Shown here piece after piece: positions 54,759 to 63,979 of a stretch of DNA of 64,000 nucleotides. Numbering within the stretch: position 1 is the first letter of the stretch; each line of letters begins with the position of its first letter. The position numbers and the translations under genes were made by a program. The notes below the pieces were generated by a model that saw only the letters and a list, made by a program, of their open reading frames with translations, was not told the origin of the DNA and searched no databases. Source of the stretch: Sphingomonas sp. Leaf357 (GTDB lineage: Bacteria > Pseudomonadota > Alphaproteobacteria > Sphingomonadales > Sphingomonadaceae); NCBI RefSeq assembly GCF_001423845.1, contig NZ_LMPM01000002.1, forward strand, positions 620,001 through 684,000. Direction: 5' to 3'.

Positions 54759-55445
54759 ATGACCGAGCAACGATCCCAAGGTGCCGGCACCGGAGCGCCG
54801 CCAGCGGCGACGAGCGATCGCCAGCCGCGCTTCAATCGCGACGAGCGCCAGGCCGATCTGCTGAGATACGCGGCGCAGGAAGTGCTCGCTCAAGGCGGCT
54901 TCCCTATCTCGTTCGAGCGGCTGGCATGCGCGGCCAACGTCAGCAAAGCCCTGATATACAATTATTTCCCCAATCAGCACGTGCTGGGTTCGGCACTCCT
55001 GACCGAGGCACTCAGCGTCATCGACCGCGACGCGCTACGCAAGGCGGTGGCACGACCCGACCTGCTGGACGCCGCACGCGCCTGCGCGCTGGCATATTTC
55101 GAACTTGTCGGCCGCCAGGGTCCGCTATTGCACGTCCTGCTCGCGGACGCCTTTCTCGAACAGGGAACGGATCGCGCGGCATTTGGACGTGCCGCCATGC
55201 TCCTGCTGCCGCTGACCCGACGCCTGAAGCGCGAATTGCGCCTGTCGTCCCGCGAAGCGACCGTCATCGTGCACCTGCTGATGACCGTGCCGGAGGAAGC
55301 GGGGCGCAAGGTGTTCCAGGGCGACGTCGATCCCGAACTCGCCAAGCGGCTGTGCGGGGAAACGATCGTCGCGAGCCTGGCCGCCCTGGACGGCCAGACC
55401 CCCGAGCATCTGGCGGAAGTGGCCGCGAGCGCGGACTTTTTATGA
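54759..55445 (+). CDS. TetR-type transcriptional regulator
   Basis: A 228-residue regulator with an N-terminal TetR helix-turn-helix (RQADLLRYAAQEVLAQGGFPISFERLACAANVSKALIYNYFPNQHVLGSALL, about 28-80) and a helical ligand-binding domain. A proline/alanine-rich 25-residue tail precedes the HTH. It follows the MFS gene on the same strand and overlaps the convergent regulator gene by 6 bases. Confidence 0.88.
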   Translation: MTEQRSQGAGTGAPPAATSDRQPRFNRDERQADLLRYAAQEVLAQGGFPISFERLACAANVSKALIYNYFPNQHVLGSALLTEALSVIDRDALRKAVARPDLLDAARACALAYFELVGRQGPLLHVLLADAFLEQGTDRAAFGRAAMLLLPLTRRLKRELRLSSREATVIVHLLMTVPEEAGRKVFQGDVDPELAKRLCGETIVASLAALDGQTPEHLAEVAASADFL

Positions 55446-56363
55446 GCGGCTGCCGTACCGATCGATCATGTGCGCCTGCCCGCCGCCGATCGCCGGCATG
55501 ACCAGTCGCTCGGCCGTTGCCAGATCGATCTTGCCCCGCGCCAGCAACCGGCCGCCGCGCAGCGACACCGCCGTCAGCATCGCCCCCACGATCGCGCTGA
55601 CCTGCGGCGGCACGCGATACGCCTCCTGATATACGTCGCCGAACACTTTGCGGTTGGCGTTGCGCCGGTCTTCATGCTCGTCGCGAAGGATGGCGCGGAC
55701 ATCCGGCAAGGCGAGCAATTGCTGCAACACTTCGCCGCGCGTGGCGACCTGCCGCAGATAGGCGAGCGTCGTCAGCGTGTAGCGCATCTGCGGATCCGTA
55801 CATTGGCGGCTGGCCGCGAGCCGCGCCTTGTTCATTTCGACCAATTCGGACCGAGCGATCGCGGCGAGCAGCTCGGCGGCGCTGCTGAAATAATTATAGC
55901 TCTGCGCCTCGCTCATTCCGAGCTCGCGCGCGACCCGTTTCATCGACACCGCGTGGACGCCCTCGGTCCGTACCAGCATCTCGCCCTGCGCCAGAATCTT
56001 CTCCCGCCGCTCTTCCCGCGTCAGCCGCAACCGAGGGCGTCGCGATCGCGACCGCGCCGGCGCGATCGTGGCGTATAGATCGGTGCCGGGCGGCGCGGCC
56101 GGCAACGGGGTCTGCACCTCGTCCTTGCCGGCATAGACCTTCGCCCAATATCCCCGCGTGGGATAGGGCACCAGCAACCGGTCGCAGATCTTCGCCAATC
56201 CGTTGCCGGACAGGCCGATCTCGCCCGCGATCGTCGTCATCGGCTTGGACCAGACCAGATCGTAGATTTCCCGGCGGGACAGCCTCGTCCCGTCGGCGAC
56301 CGGAAGCTGATCGCTCGGCGCTACAGCGGGATCGGGGGGGTGGCGCATCGCGCGATCAAGCAC
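55440..56363 (-). CDS. regulator with an extra N-terminal HTH fused to a TetR domain
   Basis: A 307-residue protein with two DNA-binding parts. Residues 25-85 (TRLSRREIYDLVWSKPMTTIAGEIGLSGNGLAKICDRLLVPYPTRGYWAKVYAGK) form an HTH-like domain seen alone in many sphingomonad proteins; residues 115-165 (REERREKILAQGEMLVRTEGVHAVSMKRVARELGMSEAQSYNYFSSAAELLAAI) are a TetR HTH, followed by a helical sensor domain. The start is GTG 56363 with GAGAG 8 bases before. Divergent from the TonB receptor gene, whose control region holds a 15-bp palindrome; it is the likely regulator. Confidence 0.82.
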   Translation of the reverse strand: MLDRAMRHPPDPAVAPSDQLPVADGTRLSRREIYDLVWSKPMTTIAGEIGLSGNGLAKICDRLLVPYPTRGYWAKVYAGKDEVQTPLPAAPPGTDLYATIAPARSRSRRPRLRLTREERREKILAQGEMLVRTEGVHAVSMKRVARELGMSEAQSYNYFSSAAELLAAIARSELVEMNKARLAASRQCTDPQMRYTLTTLAYLRQVATRGEVLQQLLALPDVRAILRDEHEDRRNANRKVFGDVYQEAYRVPPQVSAIVGAMLTAVSLRGGRLLARGKIDLATAERLVMPAIGGGQAHMIDRYGSRS

Positions 56364-56411
56364 GTTCGACGCTCTCTTGGCAAGCGATCGATAGGTCTTG
56401 ACTGATAGTCC

Positions 56412-56426
56412 AGTTAGAATCTAACT
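56412..56426. promoter_or_regulatory. palindromic operator candidate
   Basis: AGTTAGAATCTAACT is a perfect palindrome around its central base, in the 199-bp gap between the divergent TetR-type and TonB receptor genes. Its size and symmetry suit a TetR-type dimer. Binding has not been shown. Confidence 0.5.
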
Positions 56427-56562
56427 CATAACCATCGCACCAATAAAGCCGAGAGCGTCGGGTGTGCCGGGAGAGAGTGTCGTCGCGAACGCTGCACCGC
56501 GTCGCGGCTCCTTCTCCGCATTTAGGATGATCCAGGCTGGATCTCGTGAGGGGAGGATAAGA

Positions 56563-58962
56563 ATGCGCGCTTGCATGACCATCGGGATGCTGCTGACGGG
56601 CGTTTCCACGATCGCCGTTCCGTCCGCCGCCGCGGCGCAGGCGACGCCCGTTCAACCCGCCCGGGCGGACAGCGATCCTGGCCAGTCCGAGGCGATCGAC
56701 TCGCCCGCGCCGTCCGCCGTCGAAGCGCCGGCGGAAATCGTCGTGACCGCGCAGCGCCGCGCCGAAAGCGTCCAACGGGTTCCCGTGGCGATCACGGCGG
56801 TCCGCGGCGATGCGCTTCAGCGCCTCAACATCACCAGCCCCCAGCAGCTCACGCTGATCGACCCAAGCGTGAAGTACAAGCAGAGCACCAGCGCCGGAAA
56901 TTCCGGCTTCCTCATCCGCGGCATCGGCACCAGCAGCTTTTCGGCCGGAATCGAACAGAGCATCTCGACCGTTGTCGACGGCGTGGTGCTTGGCGATCCG
57001 TCCACCATCTCGACGCTCGTCGATATCGAACGGGTGGAAATCCTGCGCGGTCCGCAGGGCATGCTGTTCGGCAAGAACGCCTCCGCCGGGCTCGTGTCCT
57101 TCACCACCGTCCGCCCCAAGATCGGCGTCACGGAACTGATCGGCCATGGCGAGGTCGGCACGCAGGGTCACGGGGTCGCCAACCTGATCGCCAATCTGCC
57201 GCTCTCCGATACCGCGGCGCTACGAGTCTTCGGCTTCTACAAGCAGCGCGACGGGGTGGTCCGCAACCGCAATCCGGCCCTGCCGCGCGATGTGGATGGC
57301 CAGCTGAATTACGGCGGCGGCGCGAAGTTCCTGTGGAAGCCGAACGACGATCTGAACGTGTTCGTATCTGCCGATTATTCCGAAGTCGGCCGGTTCTGCT
57401 GTTCGATGGTCTGGGCGAAGAACGCCCCCGGCTACGCCCCGGCCGTCTCGCTCGCGCAATACGGCATCACCGCGTCCCCGACCAATCGCGACGTCGCGAT
57501 CGGCGGACGATCATACGGTTACGCCCATCGCGGGGGTGCTTCGATCGAGGTCAATTACGAGATGGGCGATTACGCCCTCACGTCGCTCAGCGCGTATCGG
57601 CAATCCTACCGCGAATCGTTCTACGACGGCGACAATACGACCGTGAACTATGTCGATCGGAACGGCGGATCGAACGCCCTGCGTCAGGTGAGCCAGGAGC
57701 TGCGGCTGACATCGCCCACCGGGGGCCTTGTCGATTATGTCGCGGGCCTGTTCTTCTTCGACCAGCATGCCACCGGATATATCGACCAGCAGGGCCGCCT
57801 GGAGTGGATCGTCCCCGCATCGAACGGGACGATTATCCGCGTCGTTCCGACCCAGCCGGTCGGGACGATCTTCGACGGCAATCTCACCAATCGCGTGCAT
57901 TCGCGAAGTTACGCCGCGTTCGCCCAGGCGAACGTCCATGCCACCGACAAACTGAACTTCATTCTCGGCGGTCGTCTGACGCGGGACGTGCTGAAGCTGG
58001 ATTACAGTCGCGGTTCGGTGCCGGGCACGGTGCCGATCCCGGGGGGCGTGACATTGTCGCTGCGCCAGAGCACCGCGAACACCAACCTCTCCTTTCGTCT
58101 GGGCGCGCAATATAGCGTCAGCGACGACATCATGACCTACGCCACCGTGTCGCGCGGCTATAAGGGTCCCGGCTTCAGTGGCCTCACCGTCTCCAACGTC
58201 TCGCAGGATCAGCGGGTCGCACCGGAAATCCCGACCAACTACGAACTCGGCATCAGGGCGACGTTGCTCGATCGGCGCCTGACGCTCAACGCGACCTTGT
58301 TCAAGACCCATGTCCGCGATTTCCAGGCCCAGGTCGCCGACCTGTCGAGCGCAAGCTACGCCAACCGCATCACCAACGCCGGTTCGCTCAACAGCAAGGG
58401 TGTGGAATTCAGCGTCATCGCCCGCCCGATCCCCGATCTCACGCTCAGTGGCGGCGGCTCCTACGTCGATGCGAAATATGGCGAGTTCAACGGCGTGCAA
58501 TGCTATTTCGGCCAACCGAAGGTCGCCCAGGGTGGGCCATGCACGGCACCGCCCGCCAACCCGACCTCGATCGACGGATTCTTCAACGCCGCCGGCCTGC
58601 GCCTCGCCGCCGCACCGAAATTCAGCTACAATCTCGTTGCCGATTACCAGCGAGCGATCGGGTCCGATCTGCGCGCTTCGGTGCAGTTCAATTTCAGCGG
58701 GCAATCGGACGTCAATTATTCGGCCAACGGCGATCCGGGAACGATCCAGAAGGCGTTCGGACTGCTCGGCGGCAATGTCGGGATCGGCGCGGCGGACAGC
58801 CGCTGGCGCATCGGCCTGTTCGCGATCAACCTGCTCGACAAACGGTGGGCCGCGCAAAAGAATCCCAGCCCGACGACCACGTTGAACCCGGGCGGCTACC
58901 TGCAATATTACAGCCCGGACGCGGTGCGGACCGTTGGCCTGACGCTCGATTTCAGACTGTGA
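56563..58962 (+). CDS. TonB-dependent outer-membrane receptor
   Basis: A 799-residue receptor with a signal peptide (CMTIGMLLTGVSTIAVPSAAAAQA), a TonB box region (EIVVTAQRRAESVQRVPVAITAV), a plug domain (about 50-190, IRGIGTSSF ... VERVEILRGPQGMLFGKN-like) and a 22-strand barrel ending in the aromatic-terminated LTLDFRL. It imports a larger substrate using TonB energy; neighbours (MFS, GST, reductase) suggest an organic compound rather than iron. Strong GGGGAGG before ATG. GST follows by 14 bases. Confidence 0.93.
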   Translation: MRACMTIGMLLTGVSTIAVPSAAAAQATPVQPARADSDPGQSEAIDSPAPSAVEAPAEIVVTAQRRAESVQRVPVAITAVRGDALQRLNITSPQQLTLIDPSVKYKQSTSAGNSGFLIRGIGTSSFSAGIEQSISTVVDGVVLGDPSTISTLVDIERVEILRGPQGMLFGKNASAGLVSFTTVRPKIGVTELIGHGEVGTQGHGVANLIANLPLSDTAALRVFGFYKQRDGVVRNRNPALPRDVDGQLNYGGGAKFLWKPNDDLNVFVSADYSEVGRFCCSMVWAKNAPGYAPAVSLAQYGITASPTNRDVAIGGRSYGYAHRGGASIEVNYEMGDYALTSLSAYRQSYRESFYDGDNTTVNYVDRNGGSNALRQVSQELRLTSPTGGLVDYVAGLFFFDQHATGYIDQQGRLEWIVPASNGTIIRVVPTQPVGTIFDGNLTNRVHSRSYAAFAQANVHATDKLNFILGGRLTRDVLKLDYSRGSVPGTVPIPGGVTLSLRQSTANTNLSFRLGAQYSVSDDIMTYATVSRGYKGPGFSGLTVSNVSQDQRVAPEIPTNYELGIRATLLDRRLTLNATLFKTHVRDFQAQVADLSSASYANRITNAGSLNSKGVEFSVIARPIPDLTLSGGGSYVDAKYGEFNGVQCYFGQPKVAQGGPCTAPPANPTSIDGFFNAAGLRLAAAPKFSYNLVADYQRAIGSDLRASVQFNFSGQSDVNYSANGDPGTIQKAFGLLGGNVGIGAADSRWRIGLFAINLLDKRWAAQKNPSPTTTLNPGGYLQYYSPDAVRTVGLTLDFRL

Positions 58963-58976
58963 TGGAGACTGGTCCG

Positions 58977-59591
58977 ATGAAGTTCTACGGCGCGCCGATG
59001 CCGGCCCCCAACCCCCGCCGGGTTCGCATCTTCGCGGCGGAGAAATCGATTTCGCTGCCCGAGATCGCGCTCGATCTGCGCGAACGGGATCACAAGTCCG
59101 CCGATCATCTCAGGCGAAATTCGCTCGGACAGGTTCCCGTGCTCGAACTCGACGACGGCACGATGATCACCGAGACCGTCTCGATCTGCCGATATCTCGA
59201 CGCGGTCTATCCGGATCCACCGATGTTCGGCCGTACTCCGATCGAGATCGGCGTTGTCGACATGTGGATACGCCGGATCGAGATTCAGCTCGCCGAACCG
59301 ACCCGAATGTTCTGGCGCCATGCCCATCCCGCCACGGCCGCCTTGGTCGAACAGCATGTCGTGTTCGGCGAGTCCAACCGTGCGACCTTGTCGCGCGCGA
59401 TGGACTGGTTCGATCGCGAGATCGGCGACGGGCGAACCTTCATCACCGGCGATACCTTCACGATGGCCGACATCGCGGCGTTGACGATGATCGATTTCGC
59501 GACGCTGATCGGCCTCGATCCGGTTGCTGATCGCAAATCGGTCGCGATCTGGCATGAACGGGTTTCGGCCCGCCCCAGCGCCAGGGCATAG
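58977..59591 (+). CDS. glutathione S-transferase family protein
   Basis: A 204-residue GST: MKFYGAPMPAPNPRRVRIFAAEKSISLPEIALDL, then LGQVPVLELDDGTMITETVSICRYLDAVYP (glutathione site) and a C-terminal domain with DTFTMADIAALTMIDFA. ATG 58977 has GGAG 9 bases upstream. It directly follows the TonB receptor and precedes a reductase, so it may act on the imported compound. Confidence 0.88.
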   Translation: MKFYGAPMPAPNPRRVRIFAAEKSISLPEIALDLRERDHKSADHLRRNSLGQVPVLELDDGTMITETVSICRYLDAVYPDPPMFGRTPIEIGVVDMWIRRIEIQLAEPTRMFWRHAHPATAALVEQHVVFGESNRATLSRAMDWFDREIGDGRTFITGDTFTMADIAALTMIDFATLIGLDPVADRKSVAIWHERVSARPSARA

Positions 59592-59620
59592 ACCGCCCTC
59601 CAATTGTCAGGAATTTCGCC

Positions 59621-60601
59621 ATGCAAGCTCGCCAGGTCCAGCTTGTCCGCCGTCCGAACGGCGTACCGGTCGCCCAGGATTTCAAGATCGTATCGGTAGA
59701 TCTGCCCGAGCCGCAATCCGGCGAGGTCGAGGTCGAGGCGTTGCTGCTGTCGGTCGACCCCTATATGCGACCGCGGCTCAATGCCGATCAGCCACTGAAC
59801 GAGGCGATGCTGGGCACGGGGATCGGGCGTGTCGTCAAATCGCGCGATCCGGCAGTCCCGGAAGGAACGCTGGTTCGCCACGCGGCCGGCATGCGCGAGC
59901 GTTTCCTGTCGCCGGGCCAGGCCGTGCGCATCCTCCGACCCGATCCCGCCTTGCCGCTCACCGTCTACATGCACGCGCTGGGCGGCACCGGACTGACGGC
60001 CTATGGCGGGTTGCTCGAAATCGGCGCTGTGCGGGAAGGTGAGCAGGTCGTCGTCTCGACAGCGGGCGGCGCGGTCGGCTCCGTCGCGGCACAGATCGCC
60101 AAGATCAAAAACTGCCACGTGGTCGGGATCGCGGGCAGCGACGACAAGGTATCCTGGCTGTTGCAGGAGGCCGGGATCGACGCGGCGATCAACTATCGAA
60201 CACAGAGTTTGCCCGCGGCGCTGGCCGAGGCGACGCCGAAGGGCATCGACATCTATTTCGAGAATGTCGGCGGCGCGCATCTCGATGCCGCCCTGCCGCT
60301 GATGAACGTCCACGGGCGCATTCCGCTGTGCGGGATGATCTCGACATACAATGGAGCGGGAGAAGGTGTGAACAACCTGTTCGAGATGATCTACCGTCGG
60401 GTCAGGATGCAGGGCTTCGTCTCGACCGACTTCGCGTCCCTGAACGACCGGTTCGTCGCGGACATGACGGCTTGGCTCAAGGCTGGACAGATCAAATATC
60501 AGGAGACGGTTGTCTACGGCTTCGAAAACGCGCCGGAAGCGTTGATCGGCCTCTTCAGCGGACGGAACGCCGGCAAGATGCTGGTCAGCGTCCGCGACTG
60601 A
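59621..60601 (+). CDS. NADP-dependent medium-chain reductase
   Basis: A 326-residue MDR protein of the leukotriene B4 12-hydroxydehydrogenase / CurA type: LLSVDPYMRPRLN, LGGTGLTAYGGLLEIGAV and the nucleotide loop STAGGAVGSVAAQIAK, then YFENVGGAHLDAALPLM. No structural zinc ligands. Such enzymes reduce alpha,beta-unsaturated carbonyls with NADPH. Last gene of the uptake/catabolic cluster. Confidence 0.9.
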   Translation: MQARQVQLVRRPNGVPVAQDFKIVSVDLPEPQSGEVEVEALLLSVDPYMRPRLNADQPLNEAMLGTGIGRVVKSRDPAVPEGTLVRHAAGMRERFLSPGQAVRILRPDPALPLTVYMHALGGTGLTAYGGLLEIGAVREGEQVVVSTAGGAVGSVAAQIAKIKNCHVVGIAGSDDKVSWLLQEAGIDAAINYRTQSLPAALAEATPKGIDIYFENVGGAHLDAALPLMNVHGRIPLCGMISTYNGAGEGVNNLFEMIYRRVRMQGFVSTDFASLNDRFVADMTAWLKAGQIKYQETVVYGFENAPEALIGLFSGRNAGKMLVSVRD

Positions 60602-60689
60602 ACCGGCATACGCCAGACCGTCCGCGCTGCCGGATCGGTCACTGCTGCAATCGCTTGCCGAGGCGGAGGCGCGGGGGCATGAGACTGCG

Positions 60690-61139
60690 ATGTTGGAAAC
60701 CACGGATCTCGCTCAAGCGGCGCACGTCGTCCAACTCGCGCTGACGCCGATCTTCCTGCTGACCGGTCTTGCATCGCTGCTCAACGTCTTCACCACCAGG
60801 CTGGGTCGCATTGCCGACCGCGTCGATCGTCTGGCAAATGATGCCGCAGGGCATCCCCGCCAGTTGGCCCGCCTGCGGCTTCGTTCGCGTGCGCTCGACC
60901 TTGCCGTCCTGTTGGCCGCCCTGGCCGGCGCACTGACCTGCGGTGCCGCGCTGACGCTATTCCTGGGGGCGTTGCGCAACGCCGGCACGGGCTACTTTCT
61001 CTTCGGCTTTTTCGGATCGGCGCTCATCTGCGCGGTCGCGGCGCTCGCGGCGTTCGGATTCGAAACCGTCCTCTCCGGCAGATCCGTTCGAGAGCAAGCG
61101 CAACCGGAGGGCGACCAGCAAGAGCATCAAGACCGATAG
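60690..61139 (+). CDS. DUF2721 membrane protein
   Basis: A 149-residue inner-membrane protein with three hydrophobic segments (about 13-33, 70-92, 100-125) and FLLTGLASLLNVFTTRLGRIADRVDRL, matching the DUF2721 family of unknown function. The charged C-terminus is cytoplasmic by the usual rule. It appears monocistronic. Confidence 0.8.
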   Translation: MLETTDLAQAAHVVQLALTPIFLLTGLASLLNVFTTRLGRIADRVDRLANDAAGHPRQLARLRLRSRALDLAVLLAALAGALTCGAALTLFLGALRNAGTGYFLFGFFGSALICAVAALAAFGFETVLSGRSVREQAQPEGDQQEHQDR

Positions 61140-61340
61140 AAGGTTGCGACGCTAGTTAGCCCCGAAGTTTATGTCGCTGAACTGCCCCCCAGTGCGACAC
61201 CCGATTCACCTATATCGCGCCCCGACTTTCAACATTTGCTATCCGGAAGCGTTTCTTTGGCCAAGTGCCAATTATGGACGTCGCGCCGCAAGGCGATTAC
61301 GCTTGCCACACTCGCAATCGTAGATACGTTGACGTTCAAG

Positions 61341-62666
61341 ATGAACGTCCGAAACAATCGCATAGACGGCTGGAAGGCGATCGGAGCTTATCTGGGCCGA
61401 GAGCGAAGCACCGTCATCCGCTGGACGAAGGATCGGGGTCTTCCGGTACATGCGATGCCCGGCGGCAGGACAAGGCGAGTCTATGCCCTGAAAGATGAAT
61501 TGGATGCTTGGCGCCTGTCGCTGCCTCCAACCGACGCCACGCCGAAAATATCCGAGATGCCGATCGCCGCGCCAACTGTTCGAGCGCGGATCAACAATAT
61601 TTGGCTAGGTGCCATGATTTGTGCGGCGGCCGCGGGAGCATTGGCGATTGCCGTGACCTTGTCTCACCGCGATGACGACAGCCGCATGATCCCGAACGAT
61701 CCGAAATTGGCCCAGAGGTTCATCACGGCCAGGGACGAGATCGCCCGGCGAGATGCGCGCAGCCTTGGCGATGCCACGTCCGATCTCAAGGCCATCACGC
61801 AGGCCGATCCCGGTTTCGCACCCGCGCAGGCGAGCTTGGCGGACGCGTACATACTCGCGCGCGAATTCGGGTCGATAGACGATAGAGATGCTTTCCCGAA
61901 GATCGAACAGGCCGCCCGGCGCGCGCTCGCCATCGCCCCCGATCTCGCCGGCGCGCATCGCGCGATCGCGTTCGTCGATTATTGGTGGAAGGGCGACGGG
62001 CCCGCCGCTGTGCAGGGGTTTCGCCGTGCGCTCGCTCTGGACGAGGAGGATGGCTTCACGCATTTGTGGTATGCCAACATTTTGGCCGACAATGGCGATA
62101 CTGCCGCGGCCGCGCGCGAGTTCGAAACCGCGAAACGATATCAGCCCGGCGCACCGTCGATCCGGATCGACGAGGCATGGGCGATCTGGTCGGCCGGCGA
62201 CGATGCCCGCGCGCAAGCCATGTTGACCGATCTGGCGCAGGAACAGCCGATGCTTGCGACGATCTACGACTGCCTGTCGTTCGTGGCGCTGGGGCGCGGT
62301 GATCTGGTCGGCTATGCTCGCGAACTCGCGCGGCGTGCGAAGTTTCGCAACGAAGCCGGACTGTCGGCCTATGCGGCTGCCGTCGGCAAAGCCGTTTCGG
62401 AAAAGAACCTCGACGCTCTAGCCCTGTTGATGTTGGAGCGTGCACGCAACAGCGACAGCGGCGATCATTCGGATCTGTCGCTCGAGGCATTTTTCGAAAG
62501 CGCGCTGGGGCGCCGCGCCGCGTTGCTCGACCTCCTGTCGCAGGCCGAAAGCCGGCACGAAATATGGCAGGGGGCGGGATTGCGCCTTCACATCGCGCGG
62601 CGCTGGCGGGGCGATGCGGAAGTGATGCGATTGCTTCGACGGCGCACTCCGCCACCGCTCGTTTGA
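61341..62666 (+). CDS. HTH-transmembrane-TPR protein
   Basis: A 441-residue protein in three parts: an excisionase/MerR-like HTH (about 5-65, RIDGWKAIGAYLGRERSTVIRWTKDRGLPVHAMPGGRTRRVYALKDELDAW), one transmembrane helix (about 92-115, NIWLGAMICAAAAGALAIAVTL) and TPR-like helices (about 140-380, with FAPAQASLADAYILAREFG, GAHRAIAFVDYWWKGDGPAAVQGFRRALALDEEDGFTHLWYANILADNGDTAAAAREFETAKR). It resembles ToxR-like membrane-bound regulators with a periplasmic sensor. ATG 61341 is the natural domain start, although the ribosome site is weak and the frame opens at 61236. It converges on the curli-type genes. Confidence 0.8.
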   Translation: MNVRNNRIDGWKAIGAYLGRERSTVIRWTKDRGLPVHAMPGGRTRRVYALKDELDAWRLSLPPTDATPKISEMPIAAPTVRARINNIWLGAMICAAAAGALAIAVTLSHRDDDSRMIPNDPKLAQRFITARDEIARRDARSLGDATSDLKAITQADPGFAPAQASLADAYILAREFGSIDDRDAFPKIEQAARRALAIAPDLAGAHRAIAFVDYWWKGDGPAAVQGFRRALALDEEDGFTHLWYANILADNGDTAAAAREFETAKRYQPGAPSIRIDEAWAIWSAGDDARAQAMLTDLAQEQPMLATIYDCLSFVALGRGDLVGYARELARRAKFRNEAGLSAYAAAVGKAVSEKNLDALALLMLERARNSDSGDHSDLSLEAFFESALGRRAALLDLLSQAESRHEIWQGAGLRLHIARRWRGDAEVMRLLRRRTPPPLV

Positions 62667-62702
62667 AGACCTGCCGGATCAGCGGATTTTATCGATCGGC
62701 CG

Positions 62703-63326
62703 TCACTTCGGGGGCAACAATATCGTCGTTCCGCCGTCCGGCAATTGCGTCGATTTGTCGGGAACGCTGGATGGTGCCGGATCGCTTTTCGGATCGCGCT
62801 GGTCCCGCAAGGCGCCGGCCAATTGGTCCGCGGGTCCATTGGGATCGCCGAGGCCCAAGGTGTTCGACAGCGGACGGCCGGTAACGGCATCGCGCATGGT
62901 GGGCCGGTTGGGGTTCACCAGCAACAGCAGGCGTCCCTCCGCCGTAACAGAAGTGCCGGTGCTCGCATCTGCACCTGGAGCCAAGCGGCGTTCGGCCAGT
63001 TTCTGGCACCTCGCCGACTTTGCCGCCGCTTCGGCCGGGTCGCAGCGGTCGCGGCCAACCACCGGTTCGATCGTCACGGCCTGTTTGTCGGGCCGTTTCG
63101 GCAAGTCGTCGGTTTCGGACAGCGGTCGTGCGCCTGCGCTGTCGGGCTGCGGAATGACGAGGTTCGAGATGCGCCCGGCCTTATGGTCTCGGGCCGCCGT
63201 CTCGGACAACTGATCGAGCACGATCGGAGAACTGGTCTTGTCGGTAGCGCTTTGCGCCACGGCCGCGCTCGCGCACAACAGCCCGATCAGCGGCGGTGAG
63301 GCAATCGAAACGGCCCATGGTCTCAT
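62703..63326 (-). CDS. exported hypothetical protein of the curli-type operon
   Basis: A 207-residue protein with a signal peptide (PWAVSIASPPLIGLLCASAAVAQ) and a polar, low-complexity remainder that I do not recognise. One short stretch RDRCDPAEAAAKSARCQ has two cysteines. The start overlaps the stop of the curlin-repeat gene (ATGA), so both are made together; it may be a secretion or assembly factor or a minor component. Confidence 0.75.
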   Translation of the reverse strand: MRPWAVSIASPPLIGLLCASAAVAQSATDKTSSPIVLDQLSETAARDHKAGRISNLVIPQPDSAGARPLSETDDLPKRPDKQAVTIEPVVGRDRCDPAEAAAKSARCQKLAERRLAPGADASTGTSVTAEGRLLLLVNPNRPTMRDAVTGRPLSNTLGLGDPNGPADQLAGALRDQRDPKSDPAPSSVPDKSTQLPDGGTTILLPPK

Positions 63327-63979
63327 TTGCCCGCGCCTGTCTGTACGATCATGACCGGCGCGGCGCCGGCACCCTGGGCCATCGAAAGCACGAGGCCATG
63401 CCCTTGCTGCACGACGTTGCCCCGGCCATTTCCGTTTTGCTCGAAGGTCAACGCATTGTCCTCCCCGGTCTGCAAGACCCGTAGATCGTTGGCCGAACCA
63501 TTCTGGGCAAGCGTGCCGACGTTGTGCGATCCGCTTTGATACGCGGTGAGCGAAGAATCGCCCCCCGACTGGCTCAAGTCCAGCGCGTTGTCCGCGCCGA
63601 TCTGATAGGCGAGAACGGCGTTATTGCCCATCCCGCGTTGATCGAGCATCGTCCGGTTACCGGAGCCGGCCTGATAGAGCGCAGCCTCGGTCTGCACGCC
63701 CTGCTGATCGATCCGGGCGCTATTGTTCGCGCCCGACTGATCGACCGTCACGCGCAATTGCGCGCCGTTCTGTGTGACCAAAGCCTGGTTGCCGCTGCCG
63801 CTTTGCCGAACGACCGCGTTCTGGGTTGGCGCGGATTGCGAGACCGATGCCGCGTTCCCGGTGCCGTTCTGCTCGATCGACACCTTCGCGATCGGGCCGA
63901 TCTGCTGAACGAAGGCGGGGTCGGTTTCCGGGCCGGCAACGGCCAGCAGCCCAAGCGCTACGAAAATGACGGGGGACAT
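63323..63979 (-). CDS. curlin-repeat (CsgA/CsgB-like) amyloid protein
   Basis: A 218-residue exported protein. After a signal-like N-terminus (VIFVALGLLAVAG) comes a run of about eight curlin-type repeats of 21-24 residues with the pattern Sx(5)QxGxxN, for example VSIEQNGTGNAASVSQ, VRQSGSGNQALVTQNG, LDQRGMGNNAVLAYQ, YQSGSHNVGTLAQNG and FEQNGNGRGNVVQQG. Such proteins form amyloid fibres for adhesion and biofilm. AGGGAG lies 8 bases before ATG. The rest of the operon (secretion genes) would lie beyond the right edge. Confidence 0.88.
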   Translation of the reverse strand: MSPVIFVALGLLAVAGPETDPAFVQQIGPIAKVSIEQNGTGNAASVSQSAPTQNAVVRQSGSGNQALVTQNGAQLRVTVDQSGANNSARIDQQGVQTEAALYQAGSGNRTMLDQRGMGNNAVLAYQIGADNALDLSQSGGDSSLTAYQSGSHNVGTLAQNGSANDLRVLQTGEDNALTFEQNGNGRGNVVQQGHGLVLSMAQGAGAAPVMIVQTGAGK

